Shown here piece by piece: positions 29,914 to 40,031 of a stretch of DNA of 64,000 nucleotides. Origin of the DNA: Ascoidea rubescens DSM 1968 (lineage: Eukaryota; Ascomycota; Saccharomycetes; Ascoideales; Ascoideaceae); the NCBI RefSeq assembly GCF_001661345.1, contig NW_017962922.1:124001-188000 (forward strand), written 5' to 3'. Within the stretch, counting starts at the first letter, position 1; each line of letters begins with the position of its first letter. The position numbers and the translations under genes are program-made. The notes under the pieces are model-generated. The model was not told the origin of the DNA, ran no database searches, and saw only the letters and a program-made list of their open reading frames with translations.

Positions 29914-30703
29914 AATAGGGAAAAATATGGACTGAATAAAGAAAAAGAGACTATGGAGTGTGTTTCAATTGCAACAAGAGCAGCAGCAGTAGAAGCAGAG
30001 GCAGCAGAAGAAGTATATCAGCTGCAATTAGATGCTTTTTCTTTACTGTTGACAATTTCATGTTTGAGACGGAATCCTGCGGACCCTTTGCGGAAAATCT
30101 TGCAAGCAGAGGATCCAGAAACGGTGCAGTATCGTACTCGCGGATATTGTGGATGGAACGGAGAGCACCAAACCCGCGGATATTTGCGGAAAACATACCC
30201 ATTAAACTGGACCCGATTGGGGGTGGTGTTCGGGTGGAATATATTCTTTGTTCTGTCCCTTCCTGTCCTGTTTTGTGATCTGTGGTGGAATCACTCCATC
30301 ATCCATCTGCTTCCTCTTGGATTGATTCTGTTACAGTACCCTTCCTTTTTCTTTTTATTCTCTGTGTTTGGCATGCTCAACTGATTTTTTTTTTTGGTTT
30401 CTCCACTACCTCAATCACCTTTGATGCTTTATTCCATCGTAGGGCTGAAATTGCTTGGGCTAGAGTATCACTCTACCCCATCCTCAGTACATTTTGGTTT
30501 TATTCGACTAATTGGAAAATATCCACAATATATTTACCAAACTCATTTTAGAACAATGTGTTGGTAATGTCTCTCGCAACCCTTCCACACCAACAGCAAT
30601 TGTATTTAAGCCATGTTTCTTCGCTTCTTTATATTGATTTTGTTTTCTTTTCATTATCATTGTCTTATTTATTAACTCATTTATTTGCCTACTTATTTTT
30701 ACA
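29914..30703. promoter_or_regulatory. Divergent promoter of the coiled-coil gene and the ATO-type transporter
   Basis: 790 bases with a GC-rich block at 30070-30240 holding repeated CGG-type sites: CGCGGATAT at 30139-30147 and 30175-30183 and two TTGCGGAAAA copies (near 30088 and 30184). Such triplets suit zinc-cluster regulators. Overlapping open frames here look like chance. Confidence 0.45.
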
Positions 30704-31531
30704 ATGTCTTATCAAACTGATTTTACTGAAAAGCCCGACGAGAGTCATAGTGAAAACCTATGCTCAAAGTCAAATACAAATAATTTCTATAACGATTGCA
30801 TAAAAATCGGCTCAAATCAGATAAATAAAGATGAATTCATAAATTATCTTTTACAAAGAAACCAACTTCAACAACCATTTCAGTTCCAAACTCAAACTCA
30901 AACCCAACTTCCCAAACCGGCAAATCCACTTCCCATGGGTTTGGCTGCTTTTGCCGGAACTGCTTTTGTATTATCATGCAGTAACGCAAACTGTCTTGAT
31001 CTTTCAATTCCAAATATTGCAGCTCCAATGAGTTACTTCTTTGGTGGATTTGTGTTGGGTCTTGCCGGATTATTAGCATTCTTTCAAGGTGATACTTATA
31101 CAAGTAGTGTTTTTGTTCCTTTTGCTGCGTTTTGGATGTCTTGGGCTGCTATAAACACAGAATCATTCGGCGTATTATCTGCTTATTCTAATGATTCAGA
31201 ACAACTAGGTAATGCCTTGGGTTTTTATTTGTTATCTTGGGCAATACTATGCCTCTTTTTGTGGATATGCACCTTTAAGGGTAGAGTTGATTTTTTCCTT
31301 TTAATTGGAATGGTTTTCCTACTATTCCTAGTCTTATCAATTGCTAATTTTACAGGTTCTGCCAATGTTACAAAAGCTGGTGGTGTAATTGGTATAATAG
31401 TAGCTGCTATGGCATGGTATATTATGTATACTGAGCTCGCAACAACTGATAACTCTTATATTAATATCAGTTTCACCAAAACACCTTTGAAACCATTTCC
31501 AAAATTGCACAAATCAACCTCAAAAGTTTAA
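30704..31531 (+). CDS. Acetate/ammonium transporter of the GPR1/FUN34/YaaH (ATO) family
   Basis: 275 aa with six predicted membrane segments from about residue 80. The soluble N-terminus is Gln/Thr-rich. The family motif, normally NPAPLGL, reads NPLPMGLAAFAGTAF at 74 onward. FFGGFVLGLAGLLAFFQGDTY and FWMSWAAI are further family blocks. ATO proteins (S. cerevisiae Ady2, Ato2, Ato3) move acetate or ammonium at the plasma membrane and are induced by non-fermentable carbon. The two substitutions in the signature (Ala to Leu, Leu to Met) are unusual and the protein may be a diverged paralogue. Family certain, exact orthologue not. Confidence 0.88.
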   Translation: MSYQTDFTEKPDESHSENLCSKSNTNNFYNDCIKIGSNQINKDEFINYLLQRNQLQQPFQFQTQTQTQLPKPANPLPMGLAAFAGTAFVLSCSNANCLDLSIPNIAAPMSYFFGGFVLGLAGLLAFFQGDTYTSSVFVPFAAFWMSWAAINTESFGVLSAYSNDSEQLGNALGFYLLSWAILCLFLWICTFKGRVDFFLLIGMVFLLFLVLSIANFTGSANVTKAGGVIGIIVAAMAWYIMYTELATTDNSYINISFTKTPLKPFPKLHKSTSKV

Positions 31532-31649
31532 GTTTAAATTGAATCAATTCAATTCAATTCAATTTTACTTAATCTAATTTAATTCAATTCAATTCAATAA
31601 TATTGCATTTATCTAGTGATATGCTATTTATTTTATGTCTCTTTTCTTT
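31532..31649. repeat. AATTC pentamer microsatellite
   Basis: Short convergent spacer with (AATTC)n tracts at about 31540-31565 and 31582-31598, between the transporter and CCA1. Confidence 0.6.
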
Positions 31650-33320
31650 TTAAACTAATGTTTTAATGAACTTCACACAATCTTCTTTATTTTTTTCTGG
31701 ATTTTCAAGTTGCCAAATTATTATTTCATCTAATACTTTTTTCATCCACGGTCCAGCTTTTTTATTAAAAATATTGGCAAGCTCTTTACCAACGACTAAT
31801 GACTTCATTTCATAACAATCTACTAACCCGCTTCCAATTATATAATTGTATAGTTTAATTGTATTCTCTCTTTTTTCAATATTATTGTAATTGAATAAAT
31901 ACTCAACTAAAATCATTAAAATCCATTTTTTGTCCAATTTTCGGATAAACAACCCGATTTCAAATCTCTTTAAATTGTCTTCTTTAATCTTATCAAGTAT
32001 TCCATTAAATTCACTTTGATGACTTATTAATAATGTTACGTTATCAAAATCATTTCTACCATATTTTAACGCCTCTCTAATAATAACTGTGGATAAATAC
32101 TCTTCTAATTGTTTTTTATTTGGATTGACTTTTATTTTAAATAAATCAAGGTCTTTCAATATAACAAACAACCAAAACCAAACTTTTAATGTTTCATTAT
32201 CAATTCCATTAAAAATTTCGTCATTAGTTTTATTTTGAGGAGCTAAAATTGAATATAAAATGTTTTCAATTTCATTTAAACCATTTGTATTTTTAATTTC
32301 ATCGAGATGCTTGATATAATTTGATATAAACACTATTGAATCCTTTAATATGACTGAACATTTATTAATTGAATCATTTACCATATTAGCACTATTTTCA
32401 TTCAATTTCTGTGCAATTGACTCTATTCCATCTATATTAAATACCGAGTTAAATAAATTGTTTTGCAAGATTAAGCTTAATCCAACTAGGGGACCATTGT
32501 TTGAAATTAATATTTTCCTAATCTCTGTACCAATTCTTTCTCTGCTAATTTTTCTTTTCAACATTTCACTAATCTCCCTATTGCTCATTTCATTTAAAGC
32601 AGTTTGATCAATTTGAAAATTAAATCTATTTGCAAATCTAATTAGTCTTAATACCCTTAAAGGATCATCTAAAAAGGTTTGTTTAGGATCTAATGGTGTT
32701 CTTAATATACCATCTTGTAAATCCTCAATTCCTTGATCTGTAAAATCTTCTACTGATTGAGATTTCAAATTATAAAATAAAGCGTTTAAAGTCGCATCTC
32801 TTCGATAAGCATCTTCAGATGGCGTGCCAAATTTTATGATTGGAATTCGTGAATTTTCAGTATATTCTTCAGATCTTAAATTCACAAAATCAATCGATTG
32901 ACCAAATAGTTTACTTGTAGCAGTCTCTAAATGCTTGGATTTTTCAGGATTTTTTTTAATTTTATGAATGGAAGATGGAGAAATTTCGTACTTGGAATAA
33001 TTGTCTTGCAAAAAATGACTTAAACTCTCAGCAAATTCTTCACCAGATACACCATTGATGGCAATATCAAGATCGTTTGAATGTCGGCCCAATAGCTTAT
33101 CTCTAACCCAACCACCAGTGACTCTTGGAACAATATTATCTTGAGATTGGTTAGTTTTAAGATTGTAATTATAATAATCGCAAAAATCAACCAAAACGTT
33201 TCTGATTTTTGTCTCAGTTTCGGTTAACTGAATGGGTTTCAATTGAATTCTCTGAAAAACAGAACAAGTGCTGAAAGACATTCCAAGGCGAGGTAATGAC
33301 TGATTAAAGAGTCTTAACAT
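31650..33320 (-). CDS. CCA1: tRNA nucleotidyltransferase (CCA-adding enzyme)
   Basis: 556 aa class II nucleotidyltransferase (S. cerevisiae 546). The catalytic core is TGGWVRDKLLGRHSNDLDIAI, with the metal-binding carboxylates Asp83 and Asp85. RRDATLNALFYN and FLDDPLRVLRLIRFANRF give the other class II motifs. The first 20 residues (MLRLFNQSLPRLGMSFSTCS) look like a mitochondrial presequence, and an internal Met14 is available. In S. cerevisiae, alternative starts send Cca1 to mitochondria, cytosol and nucleus, and the same arrangement is plausible here. The enzyme adds CCA to tRNA 3' ends; the nearby tRNA-Ser, like other eukaryotic tRNA genes, does not encode CCA. Confidence 0.95.
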   Translation of the reverse strand: MLRLFNQSLPRLGMSFSTCSVFQRIQLKPIQLTETETKIRNVLVDFCDYYNYNLKTNQSQDNIVPRVTGGWVRDKLLGRHSNDLDIAINGVSGEEFAESLSHFLQDNYSKYEISPSSIHKIKKNPEKSKHLETATSKLFGQSIDFVNLRSEEYTENSRIPIIKFGTPSEDAYRRDATLNALFYNLKSQSVEDFTDQGIEDLQDGILRTPLDPKQTFLDDPLRVLRLIRFANRFNFQIDQTALNEMSNREISEMLKRKISRERIGTEIRKILISNNGPLVGLSLILQNNLFNSVFNIDGIESIAQKLNENSANMVNDSINKCSVILKDSIVFISNYIKHLDEIKNTNGLNEIENILYSILAPQNKTNDEIFNGIDNETLKVWFWLFVILKDLDLFKIKVNPNKKQLEEYLSTVIIREALKYGRNDFDNVTLLISHQSEFNGILDKIKEDNLKRFEIGLFIRKLDKKWILMILVEYLFNYNNIEKRENTIKLYNYIIGSGLVDCYEMKSLVVGKELANIFNKKAGPWMKKVLDEIIIWQLENPEKNKEDCVKFIKTLV

Positions 33321-33446
33321 GGCTATTCATGGTTCATCCCTAATTACGTTCTTCAAAAAATAAAAACTAATAATAATTAAAGATTCTACTTGAAGGTTCC
33401 AATTAAAGAATAAATAAAATATATACATTACATAAACTTTAAGAAG

Positions 33447-33540
33447 GGCATCTTGGCCGAGTGGTTAAGGCGAAAGACTTGAATCTACTTCAAGGCATCT
33501 TTTGGGATTTCCCGCGCAGGTTCGAGTCCTGCAGATGTCG
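33447..33540 (+). tRNA. tRNA-Ser (anticodon UGA) with a 13-nt intron
   Basis: Acceptor arms GGCATCT and AGATGTC pair (one G-U), discriminator G at 33540. The D-arm, long class II variable arm and T-arm (CAGG-TTCGAGT-CCTG) are canonical for Ser. Anticodon stem AAAGA/TCTTT; anticodon TGA at 33480-33482. An intron at 33484-33496 follows position 37. It contains TTCAAG, complementary to CTTGAA of the anticodon loop, the classic pre-tRNA pairing. A run of T after 33540 is the Pol III terminator. It reads UCA (and by wobble other UCN) codons. The S. cerevisiae tRNA-Ser(UGA) genes lack an intron. Confidence 0.95.
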
Positions 33541-33646
33541 TTTTTTTCCTAATTTGTTTTATTCTCTAAACTTTATTTTGAGTAAAAATGAAAAATAAAT
33601 TTTTTTTGTTTTCTCCAACTCAAATCGCTATTTACAACTGCAAAAA

Positions 33647-34219
33647 ATGGGAAAGGCAAAGAAAGTCAGAAAGTTTGCACTTACAAAACGTACTCTTAGT
33701 GCCAAAGACCAGAGGCTGAAAAAAACCACAAAAGAAGGCAACCCCAAACAGCAGAAGGATTCTGAATTGGTTCGTGATGTGCCTCAAGTGTCTTCTGCTT
33801 TGTTTTTCCAGTTCAATCAAGCTTTGAAACCACCATACCAAGTGTTAATAGATACAAATTTCATCAATTTCAGCATTCAGAAAAAGATAGACATAGTCAG
33901 GGGGATGATGGACTGCTTGTATGCCAAATGCATTCCGATAATAACAGATTGTGTAATGGCCGAGTTGGAGAAGCTAGGGCCCAAGTTCAGAATTGCATTA
34001 AGATTGGCAAAGGACTCAAGAATAAAAAGATTGAGCTGCAGCCATAAAGGAACCTATGCTGATGACTGTTTGGTTTCTAGAGTTATTCAGCACAAGTGCT
34101 ACATAGTGGCCACCAACGATGCTGATCTCAAGCGAAGAATACGAAAGGTTCCTGGTATTCCTCTTATGTCTGTTGCAGCTAAGAAATATGAGATAGAAAG
34201 ATTGCCTGATGTGTTTTAA
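33647..34219 (+). CDS. FCF1: 18S rRNA processing nuclease Fcf1/Utp24
   Basis: 190 aa (S. cerevisiae 189). Lysine-rich start MGKAKKVRKFALTKRTL, then a PIN domain with acidic residues Asp69 (LIDTNF), Glu106 (CVMAELEKLG), Asp139/140 (YADDCLV) and Asp158 (ATNDADLKRR), a complete metal-binding set. KRRIRKVPGIPLMSV is a family block. Fcf1 acts in the nucleolar SSU processome and is the nuclease held responsible for pre-rRNA cuts at A1 and A2. The gene begins 106 bases after the tRNA end; an A/T-rich stretch (GAAAAATAAATTTTTTTTG) just upstream resembles the RRPE of ribosome-biogenesis promoters. Confidence 0.96.
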   Translation: MGKAKKVRKFALTKRTLSAKDQRLKKTTKEGNPKQQKDSELVRDVPQVSSALFFQFNQALKPPYQVLIDTNFINFSIQKKIDIVRGMMDCLYAKCIPIITDCVMAELEKLGPKFRIALRLAKDSRIKRLSCSHKGTYADDCLVSRVIQHKCYIVATNDADLKRRIRKVPGIPLMSVAAKKYEIERLPDVF

Positions 34220-34528
34220 AAAAAATAGTTCATTCGCACTGATTGGACAGTGGTTCCCTAGTGGCCCAAAAATAGTTCGGCTACAGCTTACCATCGAACT
34301 AGCCCCAGTTTCGTTGCGTTTTTTGGTGGTTTATTCATAATTTCCAAAGAAATTTCAGCATCAAAGCTGCGGTGTTTTCGGTTTCTAGAGCCGGCTTCTG
34401 TCCGCGCTTAACTATGCGAGTACCTTATATGATGAGTTTCTAACAACTCAGATCCTCTTTTTATATCATTTCATACCTTTGTAATATACAATTTATACAT
34501 CCCTCTTCTACTTATTTGTCTTTTCAAC
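34220..34528. other. Spacer upstream of SPC2
   Basis: 309 bases between FCF1 and SPC2, GC-richer than its surroundings, with T-rich sequence close to the SPC2 ATG. No defined site is recognised. Confidence 0.4.
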
Positions 34529-35237
34529 ATGTCTCAACAAGTTATCAAGAAGATCAACTTATAGTATGTTAATGATTTTGGTTATTTTGATATTGGTCAT
34601 CCAATTCCATTCATATTTTCCAACTTATTCTAACGATTGATTTTTTTGTTTTTTGTCTCATTTTAGTTCTGCAAATGATTTGAAAAATAATTGTGATGAT
34701 AATCTTCCATTTATTTTATCAAACCTTGGTTTTAAACAAGATTTCAAGTTAAAAGATATTGAAATTGGCTTATCGACTGCTCTTGCGTTAATTGGTGGTA
34801 CAACTTATTTGGTTGACAAAAAATTATCATTTAGTGAATCCTATAACTATACCGTAATCTTAATAGTGGTTTATTTCTTAATTCAAACTGTTTTTTTTGT
34901 TTTTATGAAATTTTATCAAGCTGATATTAAATATACGGGTATCAATTTAAACAATAATAAAGATACAAAGGATAAAAAAAATAAAAAAAATCAAAAAGAT
35001 CAAAAAGATCAAAATATTGATGAAGAAATTAACAAAATCATTATAAAAACTACAATAAATAAAAAACAAGTTGTTCCAACTTACAATTTAACAATTGAAT
35101 TGTTTGATAATGATAGCAATGTAAAAAAATTCGATTCAAATTTAAAATTTTCATCTGTCTTCAATGAATTGGGTTTTTTGCAAATTGAAGAATTTCAAAA
35201 AATTATAAAAGATTCTATAATTAAAACATCAAAATAA
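34529..35237 (+). CDS. SPC2: Signal peptidase complex subunit Spc2 (SPCS2), one intron
   Basis: Exons 34529-34563 and 34667-35237 give 201 aa (S. cerevisiae 178). The 103-nt intron has GTATGT, a TTCTAAC branch point and a TTTTAG acceptor. Splicing joins MSQQVIKKINLY to SANDLKNNCDDNLP, which matches INVYSIPELNQALDEALP of S. cerevisiae Spc2. Two adjacent membrane segments (about 52-70 and 80-100) face a C-terminal cytosolic domain with TYNLTIELFD and FSSVFNELGFLQ. A Lys/Asp/Asn repeat stretch (about 115-140) is an insertion. The protein is an accessory subunit of ER signal peptidase that helps contact Sec61. The second exon alone starts at an internal ATG and would miss the conserved N-terminus. 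Confidence 0.9.
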
Positions 35238-35364
35238 CTGATCGAAAAACTAGCCGAGTAATTAACTAATGAAAAAAAATTTATATCAATTTTTATACTA
35301 AATAATTTATTCTAATTTATTCTAATTTATTTTAATTTACCATTTCTTAATCAATTAAAACTTT

Positions 35365-36192
35365 TTATTGAATTTCTTCACCATGCTTTTTTTTTGTTTC
35401 ATTATCATTACAGTTTAAACCTCCATCTTGACTCAATTCTTGAATTATACTATCAATGACTTGTAATTTTTCCTTTTTCTTTTTCACTTTTTTATTACTA
35501 TTACCAATATATTCATTTTCATTCTTGTCCATTGAGTTGAAAACCTCAACACTACTTCTATCCATTTCACTAAATTTTCTTAAAAATTCAACAATGAAAA
35601 ATGGTATTATCTTTAAAATTGGTAAAAATTTTCCATATAATGGTAATGAAATCTCACCAATTTGATTTCTCTTAATATTTGAATAAATTAATTTTGACAT
35701 CTTTTCATGACTTAATATTGGTGCTAAAAATGGTTTAGGAGGTTTAACATCGTTAAATAATAATGTATCTAGTTGTCCTAATTTAATTAATAACATTTTA
35801 ATTTGATTGTTTTTTAAAAGATTAATCTCATGTAATATTGATTCATGCAATGATATTATTGAAGTCTTTGTTAGTGAGTAGATGGATAAGTTTGCTGGAC
35901 CAATTAATCCCAAGACTGATGAAATATTAATAATGTAAAGTTTTCTTTTTTCATTAATTGATAATTGTAAAAAAAACTTCATTGATAAAATATATGAAAT
36001 TAAATTTGTATTAATTATATTAATCATCTTCAGATATTTTAATTTTAAAAATGGTTCAGAGTGTTTAATTCCAACATTATTAATCAAAATTGTCACTGAA
36101 CCGATTTTTGTCTCAATTTTTCTAAATGTATTTAATAAATTATTTTTATTGGAAACATCACAATTAAAGTAAAATACTCTTTTATTTATCAG

Positions 36193-36223
<31 letters not shown>

Positions 36224-36606
36224 GCAGTGGTGTTTGCATTGTTATATTTTAAACAAAATGAATTCAATTCAACTTGATCCAATTCTTGTTTATCAATTAT
36301 ACAAATTTTGCAATTTTCAAATATTAAAAATTTCTTTAAAATTTCATAACCCAAACCTCTTGAACCACCAATTATTAGAACAACATCATTAGAAGTTATT
36401 TCAAATCTGTTATTCTTTGAATGGTTATTAAATAAACTAATTTTGTAATAATCATTAAAGTTTGCAATTAAATGAGAAATTAAAAATAAATATAAAAGAA
36501 AACCATTGTTATATTTTAGTTTAATATAAATAAGAATTGAAATTACAAGTGTTTGAAATGATTTTGTAAGCACAAGATCAATACTATATTTTGTAGGCTT
36601 TAACAT
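35365..36606 (-). CDS. Membrane-anchored short-chain dehydrogenase/reductase (TDA5-like)
   Basis: 413 aa. The N-terminal hydrophobic segments (about 15-50) anchor the protein. The Rossmann signature GGSRGLG is at 80-86, NNVG at 176-179, and the catalytic Ser229/230, Tyr243 and Lys247 (NISS...YSLTK) are all present. An Asn run (about 130-138) interrupts the cofactor domain. A second hydrophobic stretch near 325-345 (FLPILKIIPFFIVEFL) precedes a Lys/Glu-rich tail. S. cerevisiae Tda5 is a membrane SDR of this layout with no assigned substrate; I base the link on architecture, not alignment. It is convergent with SPC2. Confidence 0.8.
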
Positions 36607-37517
36607 TTTTTCTTTTAATAATTAAAAAGAAATGATAAGACAATAAAAACAACAATCTTAACAAGAAAAATTCAATGTTTCCTTTAATACTATACAGATT
36701 TCATTATAGCTTTGATGTAACATTTGCTACAAACCAAGTGAAATATTTTGGAGGATTTTGTTCTTTCTTTTTTGATGAATAAACGTGTGAATATTTTCAA
36801 ATATTGGCAAATATTGGCAAATATCTTTGAATAATTTTTCATCTGATCCAAAGCATTCTGAATATATTCCAATCCTAATCATACACTTCCAATGTTTCAG
36901 AACCAATTAAAACGAGCTTTCAATGGTTTTATAGAAGAGCCGAATATAAAACATATTCCCACACAATCCTTGAGGCTGTTTAAATTTCGTATTATATGCA
37001 AAATATCAAAATCAATACTACAGGGAGTTTACATGATGATAATAAAAAGGATTATCACGTCTAAAATATTGAAATGGAATTGAGCTCAACTTGAAGAGAG
37101 TCTTTCTAATTGATTGGTCTTTGAAAATCAGTTTATTTGAATAGCAAATCTCTGTACTTTAAACATGCCCAAACAAAGCAAACGTATTGAATTCAAAAAT
37201 ACAAAAGCTATTTCTGGCAATTTTTTGAGCTACAATTCAACAAATGTGTTTCCAATCAAAGAGTTGTTGATTATTTGTTAATTGATATCATCTGCTATAG
37301 AAATTTCATCGTGCACCAGCCCTAAATATCCTAAGGCGTACGATGTACGGCCTTAAATTACTTAAATAGGAAAGCATTATGTAAGAAATGGCGCATGAAG
37401 CGGTTTTTCTTTTCAATTGGACAAAAATTAAATAGAAGGTTGACATAAAGAAATAGTGAAGAATTGGAAGAGTGCAAGAGCAGTGAAAAAAACAGTTCAA
37501 CTAGTCGAGTTTCAGGA
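36607..37517. other. 0.9-kb spacer, no gene recognised
   Basis: Head-to-head region between the SDR gene and YML6. It includes a 10-bp tandem repeat (CAAATATTGG, about 2.5 copies near 36798-36823) and a small palindrome GTACGATGTAC near 37340. Open frames under 70 codons look random. No RNA gene was identified. Confidence 0.4.
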
Positions 37518-38541
37518 ATGTTTATAGGAAGATCTATAATAAGTCCAATTAAGAATTTTTGGGTGGTATGTTTCCGGTTAATCTTGTGCTGTTGTTTATT
37601 GGTGAACAATCTCTTCAAGATCATAATCACTAACTCATTTATTTAGAGACAAATTTGTCAATCATCTAGTCTAGCTGCTAGTGTAACCGAATCTGTTGGC
37701 CATAATTTGCATCCTTATAGTATGTGCTGTCATTTTTCTTTTTTGATTTTTTTTTCTTGTTTTTATATCGACTATTTTAACAGAGATTCATAAACTAACC
37801 AAATGACATCGGTCAATTATAGAGCCCCCAAGATATGTGTTGGCATCATTAAGATCTTTCCCTTCATTGGAACCAAAATCATTTATATCAGTGAACTGGA
37901 AACTACTAGCACAACCATTGCGAAGAGATATTCTCTGGAAAGCAGTTGTCATGGAAGCAAACTGTGCAAGAGTAGGTGCATCAAATCCACCAAGTCGTTC
38001 TCAAATGGGATATTCAGGTAGAAAATTGCATGCTCAAAAAGGTACGGGTAGAGCAAGAGTGGGTGATAAAGGGTCTCCCATAAGATTGGAAGGTGGTAGA
38101 GCACATGCAAGAAATGCTCCAAATGATTACTCAACCAAACTACCTTTCAAAGTTTATACATTGGCCTATAGAGTTGCTTTGAGTCATCAATATAAGACTG
38201 GCAATTTATTCATAGTTGGTCTTGATAAAGAGTCAAAAGCTGACAAGAATCTTCAGTCACCTAGTCGAGAAAATGAAGTCGAAGTATGCGAATTCTTAAC
38301 TAATGACCAACTTGCCGCAGATAATTTTGTCGAGGCTCACGATTTCAAATTAAGAAACGTGTTGTTTATTGTCAATGAGGAAAGACCAAATCTAACCAAA
38401 GCATTTGAATCATACAAAAAATTTAAAGTGATTGAGTATGCTAAAGTTGATGTGAGAGATCTCCTAAAAGCCAATCGTGTGATTATTGAATTCAGTGCTT
38501 TGACGAATTTGTTGAAGTTGATGAAACATCATGAACAATAA
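37518..38541 (+). CDS. YML6: Mitochondrial ribosomal protein uL4m (Yml6), probable two-exon gene
   Basis: The main exon (37825-38541) encodes PPRYVLASLRSFPSLEPKSF, RRDILWKAVVMEANCARVGASNPP, GYSGRKLHAQKGTGRARVGD and RAHARNAPNDYSTKLPFKVY, clear uL4m blocks, but has no ATG upstream of the conserved region. A short exon at 37518-37565 encodes MFIGRSIISPIKNFWV, a good mitochondrial presequence, and ends at a perfect GTATGT. An AACTAAC branch point lies at 37793-37799. Joining in frame requires the acceptor GAG at 37824; the more usual TAG two bases earlier breaks the frame. The result is 254 aa. The gene is certain; exon 1 and the acceptor are deduced. uL4m lines the exit tunnel of the mitochondrial large subunit. 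Confidence 0.85.
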
Positions 38542-39068
38542 GCCTATGTGACTATAAGTCTATGGTAATAGAGACCTACAAGACAATAAGGCAATCAGAT
38601 ACTAAGGATGCTAGGAAACTGAACAGGAAAATAGATGATAGCTTCCATTCACGTGTAAATAAATATTGTGTTTTATTTATATTCTCCAAACTTTCTTCAT
38701 TACCAATTCAGTGATCAGCTCCACAAAATAAAGTCGAGCCTCTCTAAAACCAGTGCAGTGGATTTATTTAGGTTCTAGGGCTTTGTATTTGTAGTTTAAG
38801 CCCTATTGTAATAAACGTGACCAATCTGAAAATAGACATACAATACTGGTTTTCTCGCAACCGCACCGTTCGCCAATTACCACAAACATCGCAAATGCCT
38901 CCAAATATGTCTTTGATTATGTAATATTGGTGTAAGCTACTTTTTATCCAACGTGATTAGCTTCCTTGGTGAATTTTCACAATATCAATTTAATACTGGT
39001 GGAGTAATATACATACGTTAAGGTGTAGCAAAGACTAGGAATCAGCAACAAATAATAACTTAATCAAA
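38542..39068. promoter_or_regulatory. RPS18 upstream region
   Basis: 527 bases between the YML6 stop and the RPS18 ATG. A CACGTG sits at 38650-38655, about 415 bases before the ATG, too far to be a firm RP-promoter site. No ACACCC Rap1-like pair, as seen before RPL14, was found. Confidence 0.35.
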
Positions 39069-40031
39069 ATGTCTTTAGTTGTTCAAGAACAAGGTAGTTT
39101 CCAACACATTTTACGGTACGTTTCATATCAGCTTCAATGCTTCAAATACAAAAGATTTAATGTGCTGGTCAGATACCTATTATTCATGGATCAACCAACT
39201 TGAAATAACCATAATATGGCTTCAAACTGCCATTCAGTAAATTTTTAATTCTGCTAAACAAAAAATTAATTCATTATTTTTCATGAATTTGGACAATTCA
39301 TAAATTTCGGAAAGTTTGAAAAAATTGAAATCATAAAAATAGTACACTAAATACATCTCTGACATGAGGTTTTATTTCAAAAAATTTTAAAATATAAATT
39401 TTTAATAATTAAAACTAAAATATATTTATTAAAACAATAATATAACGAAAAGATCAAATTTGTCCGTTTTAGATAATTCATATTTTGCTTTTTGGTTTTT
39501 AAACCAAAAAATTTTACAAAAGTTTCAAGCAATATTGTTTTATTTTTTGAGATCAGATCAATCAAATTAAAAAAAAATTGAAACATTCATACTAACTGAT
39601 TTTTTAATAGTTTACTCAACACCAATGTTGATGGTAGAATTAAAATCATGTACGCCTTAACCACCATTCGTGGTGTTGGTCGTCGTTACTCCAACTTGGT
39701 TTGTAAAAAAGCTGATATTGATTTATCCAAAAGAGCTGGTGAATTAACTCAAGAAGAATTAGAAAGAATTATTACTATTATGCAAAACCCAACTCAATAT
39801 AAAATTCCATCATGGTTCTTAAATAGACAACGTGATTTCACTACCGGCAAAGATTCTCATTCCTTAGCTAATCAATTGGAATCAAAATTACGTGATGATT
39901 TAGAAAGATTAAAAAAAATTAGAGCCCACAGAGGTATTCGTCACTACTTTGGATTAAAAGTTAGAGGTCAACATACTAAAACAACTGGTCGTCGTGGTAA
40001 AACCGTCGGTGTCTCCGGTAAAAAGAAATAA
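39069..40031 (+). CDS. RPS18: Small ribosomal subunit protein uS13 (Rps18), one intron
   Basis: Exons 39069-39115 and 39611-40031 give 155 aa. Exon 1 encodes [15 protein letters not shown] and stops inside an Arg codon, exactly where S. cerevisiae RPS18 is interrupted. The 495-nt intron has GTACGT, a perfect TACTAAC at about 39588 and a TAATAG acceptor. Exon 2 continues [28 protein letters not shown] and [26 protein letters not shown]. The tail [11 protein letters not shown] is longer than in S. cerevisiae (146 aa) and resembles animal uS13. The protein sits in the 40S head and contacts the P-site tRNA. Strong codon bias marks high expression. A second copy elsewhere is possible. Confidence 0.96.
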
